Below, in pieces: positions 22,923 to 26,407 of a stretch of 26,407 nucleotides of DNA. Every line of letters starts with the position of its first letter. Position 1 is the first letter of the stretch. The position numbers and the translations under genes are program-made. The stretch spans positions 1-26,407 of the forward strand of contig JAQVIB010000004.1 in NCBI GenBank assembly GCA_028695945.1, in the 5' to 3' direction. The DNA is from Lachnospiraceae bacterium (GTDB lineage Bacteria > Bacillota > Clostridia > Lachnospirales > Anaerotignaceae). The notes beneath the pieces were generated by a model, which saw nothing but the letters and a program-made list of their open reading frames with translations, did no database searches and was not told the origin of the DNA.

Positions 22923-23310
22923 AAATGTTTCCCTCCTTGGTGTCCTTCAATAAAAAACTGCTCTGTCTCCATTTGTAAAGTCCTCGTAAATAATATGTAA
23001 CTTTTATTAACACTTTCTAATAAACAATAACATGAGTAAAATTGAATGTCAATAGTTTACAAAAAACCCAAAATATCTAGTATTTTTTTGCATTTTTCCT
23101 TTTAATGGGTCTTAAAATTAATTATTTTAGCGAATATTATATGGTTTGTGCTATTATTTATGAACTATGTTAACTTAAACAAAAAAAGATACCTTAAAAA
23201 AGGTATCCTCTTCTCTTGTAATTTATATATTCTTTTTATAAAAATAAGCACTGCCCACTGTTTTACAAAATATACTTCACACTACGTACCTAGTATTTTA
23301 CTTTTTAATA
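22923..23310. other. intergenic region between transporter and chemoreceptor genes
   Basis: No gene with a ribosome site is seen here. The part next to the chemoreceptor start (22923-23100) is very A+T rich and should hold its promoter, but no clear pair of boxes stands out. The rest contains the transporter gene's terminator at 23181-23207. Confidence 0.6.
23181..23207 (-). terminator. strong intrinsic terminator of the transporter gene
   Basis: On the minus strand GATACCTT-TTTT-AAGGTATC (23188-23207) is a perfect 8-bp stem with a 4-base loop followed by seven T, a textbook terminator. It lies about 100 nt downstream of the transporter stop. Confidence 0.88.
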
Positions 23311-24657
23311 TCAACCAATCCCGCCCAAAACAGCACCAACAATAAGCACCAGTACCGTAACACCGCAGAAAATATATTTCGCCGTTGGATAGAACCAACT
23401 TCCCAGAGGTTTTACACGTGATAGGTTAACTTGCTCCAAAGTAAATTGTTTTTTGCATACCCAAAAGAACATAACGCCCGCTAAAGCCGCACCTAATGGG
23501 CAAATGTATATTGAACATATATCCATCCAGTTTGAAACTATCCCTTGAATACTTAACCCAACAACAATGCCAATAATGCCAATTATAGAAACGGCTGTAT
23601 TTCTCTTTAAATTAAACATTTGCTGAAGTGTTGCAATTGGTGCTTCAAACAAATTAATAAGTGAAGAAACGCCGGCAAACAATACAGCAACAAAGAATAT
23701 AACCATAATAATGCTTCCACCTGGCATAGTCTTAAAAATATTAGGTAGAAAAATGAACATAAGCCCAGGCCCTCCGGTAGAAAGCTGTTGACCAGTAGTT
23801 GCCATAGCAGGAATAATTACAAGTGCTGCAAGCATTGCTGCCAAAGTGTCAAAAATAGCTACCATCTTTGCACTAGCTGGAACATCTTCACTTTTGCTAA
23901 GGTAAGAGCCATAAATCAAAGTTCCGCTACCAGCTATAGAAAGAGAGAAAAATGCCTGACCAAGTGCATAAATCCATACCAATGGGTCTGTAAGCCCTTG
24001 AGGTTTCAGCACAAATATGTATTTGTAACCGTCCACTGCACCAGGAAGTGTAGCAATGTAAATTGCCAACCCAATAAACATAAGGAAAAATAAAGGCATC
24101 ATAACTTTGTTGGCTTTTTCAATACCTCCGCCGATGCCAAGTACCATAATTCCAAGTGCAACCACCATGCCAATAATTTGCCAAATATTGTTGCCCCATG
24201 AACTGGCTGTGCCACCAAATAAAGCACCAAAAGCGTCCACACCTTCGTTGGCAAGCACCGAACCACTGAATGCCCCAAAGGTGTATTTAAAAATCCATCC
24301 AACAACTACAGAATAACCAATTGCCAAAGCAAGGGATCCCAAAACAGGAATTATCCCCAGTGTTTCACCAACTTTTTTGTTCCCAGTTCTCATTTCGGTT
24401 GCTTTCCCAAATGCGCCGATAGGGCCCATTCCAGTTGCACGACCAAATGACATCTCGCCAATTACACCTGTAGAACCAATAAGAAAAACAAATATAAAAT
24501 ATGGTATTAAAAATGTTGCTCCGCCATATTGTGAAACACGTGCAGGAAAAAGCCATATATTTCCCATGCCAACAGCCGAACCAATGCAGGCAAGTATGAA
24601 ACCCCACCTAGAATTAAAACCGTCATTGCCAGCCGTATCGCTTTTTTTAATTGCCAT
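23311..24657 (-). CDS. sodium-dependent amino acid transporter, NSS (SNF) family, TnaT-like
   Basis: A 448-residue integral membrane protein with about 11-12 hydrophobic helices. The NSS signature in helix 1, GSAVGMGNIWLFPARV (near residues 26-41), corresponds to the unwound substrate and sodium site of LeuT/MhsT. GEMSFGRATGMGPIGAF after helix 2 is also conserved. It imports an amino acid with sodium; because tryptophanase lies directly upstream, tryptophan is the likely substrate, as for TnaT of Symbiobacterium. I use ATG 24655-24657, with GGAGGAAC 5 nt upstream; a TTG at 24675 lies before the ribosome site. A hairpin separates it from tnaA, so its expression may be reduced relative to tnaA. 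Confidence 0.9.
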   Translation of the reverse strand: MAIKKSDTAGNDGFNSRWGFILACIGSAVGMGNIWLFPARVSQYGGATFLIPYFIFVFLIGSTGVIGEMSFGRATGMGPIGAFGKATEMRTGNKKVGETLGIIPVLGSLALAIGYSVVVGWIFKYTFGAFSGSVLANEGVDAFGALFGGTASSWGNNIWQIIGMVVALGIMVLGIGGGIEKANKVMMPLFFLMFIGLAIYIATLPGAVDGYKYIFVLKPQGLTDPLVWIYALGQAFFSLSIAGSGTLIYGSYLSKSEDVPASAKMVAIFDTLAAMLAALVIIPAMATTGQQLSTGGPGLMFIFLPNIFKTMPGGSIIMVIFFVAVLFAGVSSLINLFEAPIATLQQMFNLKRNTAVSIIGIIGIVVGLSIQGIVSNWMDICSIYICPLGAALAGVMFFWVCKKQFTLEQVNLSRVKPLGSWFYPTAKYIFCGVTVLVLIVGAVLGGIG

Positions 24658-24698
24658 CTTTGTTCCTCCATTCAATCATATAAAGTTGAGGGTAATGG

Positions 24699-24736
24699 AA
24701 AAAAGCGGCTTTTCGGCCTCACCGAAAAAGCCGCTT
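24699..24736 (-). terminator. intrinsic terminator between tryptophanase and transporter genes
   Basis: On the minus strand AAGCGGCTTTTTCGG (24722-24736) pairs with CCGAAAAGCCGCTT (24703-24716) around a 5-base loop, with one bulged base, followed by six T (24699-24704). It lies about 100 nt after the tnaA stop and 42 nt before the transporter start. Confidence 0.85.
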
Positions 24737-24834
24737 GCGTTTATTTCATTGCGAAGACAGTCTTATTTTCCTAAAAAAAGCGTATATTATTTTCTATCTA
24801 CGTATTTTAATGTAATCTAAGTTTCACTTTCCAA

Positions 24835-26226
24835 CTAATTTTCAACTGGTGCCAGTGATGCCTGGAAATGGCGAAGAATAGGTGGTTCCCATGTAATTTT
24901 GTAACCGTGACGAATTTCCTTAGCATGGTCTCTAACTTCAATCAACGCATCTGCCATAATGTCTATGTGTGATTGTGTGTAAACACGGCGTGGAATAGCT
25001 AAACGAGTAAATTCGTTGTCTGAACGTAACTGTTTGCCAGTGTCAGGGTCGTTACCCAACATATAAGAACCTATGTCGCAAGTACGAATTCCTGCTTCTT
25101 TGTATAATTCAATAGCCAAAACCTGACCAGGGAATTCATAGTAAGGAATATGAGGATAAATCTGTGCCGCATCAATAAATGGTCCGTGACCTCCAATAGG
25201 CGCTTGGTAAGCAATGCCTGCATCATCCAAACGTGAAGCTAAGTATTCCATCTGACCATTTCTATATTTCAAATAGTTTTCGTCAATGCCTTCATACAAA
25301 CCAATAGCCAACGCTTCCAAATCACGTCCGTTTAAACCGCCATATGTATAAAAGCCCTCATAACTAATACAATTTGCTTTAATTTTAAGAATTAAAGGAG
25401 ATTCAGGGTCTTTAATACCAATCATACCGCCCATGTTAACAATTGTGTCCTTTTTAGCGGACATTGTGCACATATCAGCGTAGGAAAACATTTTCTTAAC
25501 AATCTCTTTAATTGTCATATCTTTGCACTCTTCTTCGTCTCTTTTTACAAAGTATGAGTTTTCTGCATATCTAGCGGCATCAATGTTAAGAGGAATGTTG
25601 TACTTCTTGCATACCTCAGATACTTCTCTCATGTTTTTCATAGAAACAGGCTGACCACCGGCTGAATTGTTAGTAATGGTCATTACTACCAACCCGATAT
25701 TTTCAGCACCTTTTTCTTTAATAATTTCTTCCATCTTTTCCACGTCCATGTTGCCCTTGAATTTAGCACGTAAAGATGGGTTTTTGCCTTCTTCACAACA
25801 ACAATCAATAGGTCTTGCACCTGCCAAAATAACATGGGCACGGGTGGTGTCGAAGAACATATTAGAAATTGCGTACTTGCCTTGGGAAAGGAATGTAGGG
25901 AAAAGAACCTTCTCCGCCGCACGCCCTTGATGCACAGGCTGAATAAATCCGTAGCCAAAAATATCTTTAGCGGCATCCACAAACCTGTAGTAACTAGATG
26001 CACCTGCATAAGCTTCATCGCCCTGCATAATACCAGCCCATTGCTTGTCACTCATTGCGTTAGTACCGCTGTCTGTCAGTAAGTCAATGTAACACTCACT
26101 GCCTTTTAAGCGGAACATATTGTAATCCGCACGTTTAATTGCTTCCTCTCGCTCTGCTCTTGTCATCATAGTCAAAGGTTCGACCATCTTGATTCGGAAA
26201 GGTTCAGGAACATACTTAATTGCCAT
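24835..26226 (-). CDS. tnaA: tryptophanase (PLP-dependent tryptophan indole-lyase)
   Basis: A 463-residue fold-type I PLP enzyme of the tryptophanase/tyrosine phenol-lyase family. The PLP lysine is in MSAKKD (K258), phosphate-binding residues in HQGR (99-102), DEAYAG at 70-75 and NIDAARYAENSYF near 214. Two positions favour tryptophanase over tyrosine phenol-lyase. D126 in FFDTT matches the indole-contacting Asp137 of E. coli TnaA, where the phenol-lyase has Thr. I385 in CDIGS stands where the phenol-lyase has Arg381 (MERG). It splits tryptophan to indole, pyruvate and ammonia. GGAGGTATT precedes the ATG. The transporter follows. A different specificity cannot be fully excluded. Confidence 0.85.
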   Translation of the reverse strand: MAIKYVPEPFRIKMVEPLTMMTRAEREEAIKRADYNMFRLKGSECYIDLLTDSGTNAMSDKQWAGIMQGDEAYAGASSYYRFVDAAKDIFGYGFIQPVHQGRAAEKVLFPTFLSQGKYAISNMFFDTTRAHVILAGARPIDCCCEEGKNPSLRAKFKGNMDVEKMEEIIKEKGAENIGLVVMTITNNSAGGQPVSMKNMREVSEVCKKYNIPLNIDAARYAENSYFVKRDEEECKDMTIKEIVKKMFSYADMCTMSAKKDTIVNMGGMIGIKDPESPLILKIKANCISYEGFYTYGGLNGRDLEALAIGLYEGIDENYLKYRNGQMEYLASRLDDAGIAYQAPIGGHGPFIDAAQIYPHIPYYEFPGQVLAIELYKEAGIRTCDIGSYMLGNDPDTGKQLRSDNEFTRLAIPRRVYTQSHIDIMADALIEVRDHAKEIRHGYKITWEPPILRHFQASLAPVEN

Positions 26227-26288
26227 AATAATACCTCCATATTTTTATAATATATAAGATACCCCGGTTGCCTTAAAGGCTTTTGATA

Positions 26289-26407
26289 TGTACCCCCTAT
26301 ACTGGACAACACCAGTATAGGGGGTTTTGTCATGAGATATGATTTTGTTTTTAAGATGAATTGTGTTGAGTTGTATAGGAACGGACAATGGCCGGACACA
26401 CCAGAAG
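26289..26407 (+). mobile_element. left end of an IS3-family insertion sequence (partial)
   Basis: TGTACCCCCTATACTGGACA from about 26289 resembles the terminal repeat of IS150/IS3-type elements, which start TG. The 13-bp perfect inverted repeat CCCCCTATACTGG (26293-26305) / CCAGTATAGGGGG (26312-26324) has a 6-base loop, followed by TTTT, and precedes an IS3-type orfA. The right part is outside the window, so the second end, target duplication and exact boundary cannot be seen. If correct, the element is inserted 62 bp upstream of the tnaA start codon, in divergent orientation. Confidence 0.55.
26332..26407 (+). CDS. IS3-family transposase OrfA, N-terminus (partial)
   Basis: An open frame from ATG 26332-26334 to the window edge encodes 25 residues starting MRYDFVFKMNCVELYRNGQW and then PDTPE. 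This matches my memory of the helix-turn-helix N-terminus of clostridial IS3/IS150-type OrfA proteins, with the pattern F-K-ECVELY-G-WPETPEG. Its ribosome site would be the AGGGGG at 26319-26324, which is the 3' arm of the hairpin and so would be masked in transcripts reading in from outside. The fragment is short; the call depends on this N-terminal pattern. Confidence 0.55.
   Translation, partial: MRYDFVFKMNCVELYRNGQWPDTPE

Noticed and set aside
24835..26226. Tyrosine phenol-lyase instead of tryptophanase
   Set aside because: The two substrate-specific positions (Asp at 126, Ile at 385) match tryptophanase rather than the Thr and Arg of the phenol-lyase. A mixed specificity cannot be ruled out from sequence alone.
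26293..26324. Ordinary terminator or riboswitch belonging to tnaA
   Set aside because: The T-run follows on the plus strand, away from tnaA, and the stem is linked to an IS3-type orfA start; it does not resemble a tna leader peptide or a known riboswitch.
1..26407. tRNA or rRNA genes and a tRNA-based attachment site
   Set aside because: I saw no cloverleaf with a TTCGA-type arm or rRNA-like stretch on either strand, so no attB candidate can be named.

Overview
The window looks like chromosome of a low-GC, Gram-positive anaerobe of class Clostridia. The evidence is A+T-rich codons, strong AGGAGG ribosome sites before almost every gene, a clostridial-type 4-hydroxybutyrate dehydrogenase, a tryptophanase paired with a sodium-dependent transporter, and a PBSX-like prophage. 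I cannot name the genus with confidence.

Left part, about 1-13060: a contractile-tailed, PBSX-like prophage. Read from right to left on the minus strand it runs: Cro-like regulator, DUF2800 protein, ArpU/RinA-like late activator, a 50-residue small ORF, then TerS, TerL, portal, GP20-type scaffold, major capsid protein, two head-tail connectors, tail terminator, a small protein, tail sheath, tail tube and a tail assembly chaperone cut by the left edge. The lysogeny genes (XRE repressor and ImmA/IrrE metallopeptidase) run rightward from a shared control region at 11407-11739. The layout is stripped down. No integrase, replication or recombination gene is visible, TerS keeps only its C-terminal domain, and no minor head (gp7/F-type) gene follows the portal. 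A host-like cupin gene on the opposite strand, plus palindrome-rich repeats, sit between the early and late modules, and one repeat copy splits scaffold from capsid. This resembles a decaying prophage or a domesticated PBSX/gene-transfer-agent-like element. The sequence alone cannot decide which.

Middle part, 13121-15020: a two-gene RloA/RloB (AbiL-like) predicted phage-defence operon lies directly beyond the immunity genes and could be prophage cargo or a host gene pair.

Right part, 15306-26226, is ordinary host DNA: an exported PreP-like M16C metallopeptidase; a minus-strand group of a flavin reductase-like iron-sulfur flavoprotein, 4-hydroxybutyrate dehydrogenase and a glyoxalase-fold protein; an sCache chemoreceptor; and a tryptophanase (tnaA) followed by an NSS-family transporter (tnaT-like). 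Well-formed intrinsic terminators separate most units. The right edge enters what looks like an IS3-family insertion sequence placed about 60 bp upstream of tnaA.

Two families of multi-hairpin intergenic repeats are present. Family C has three copies at 4548, 8872 and 9451. Family D has two copies at 9011 and 18415. Family D occurs both in the prophage and at a host locus, so these are probably genome-wide repeats that have entered the prophage.
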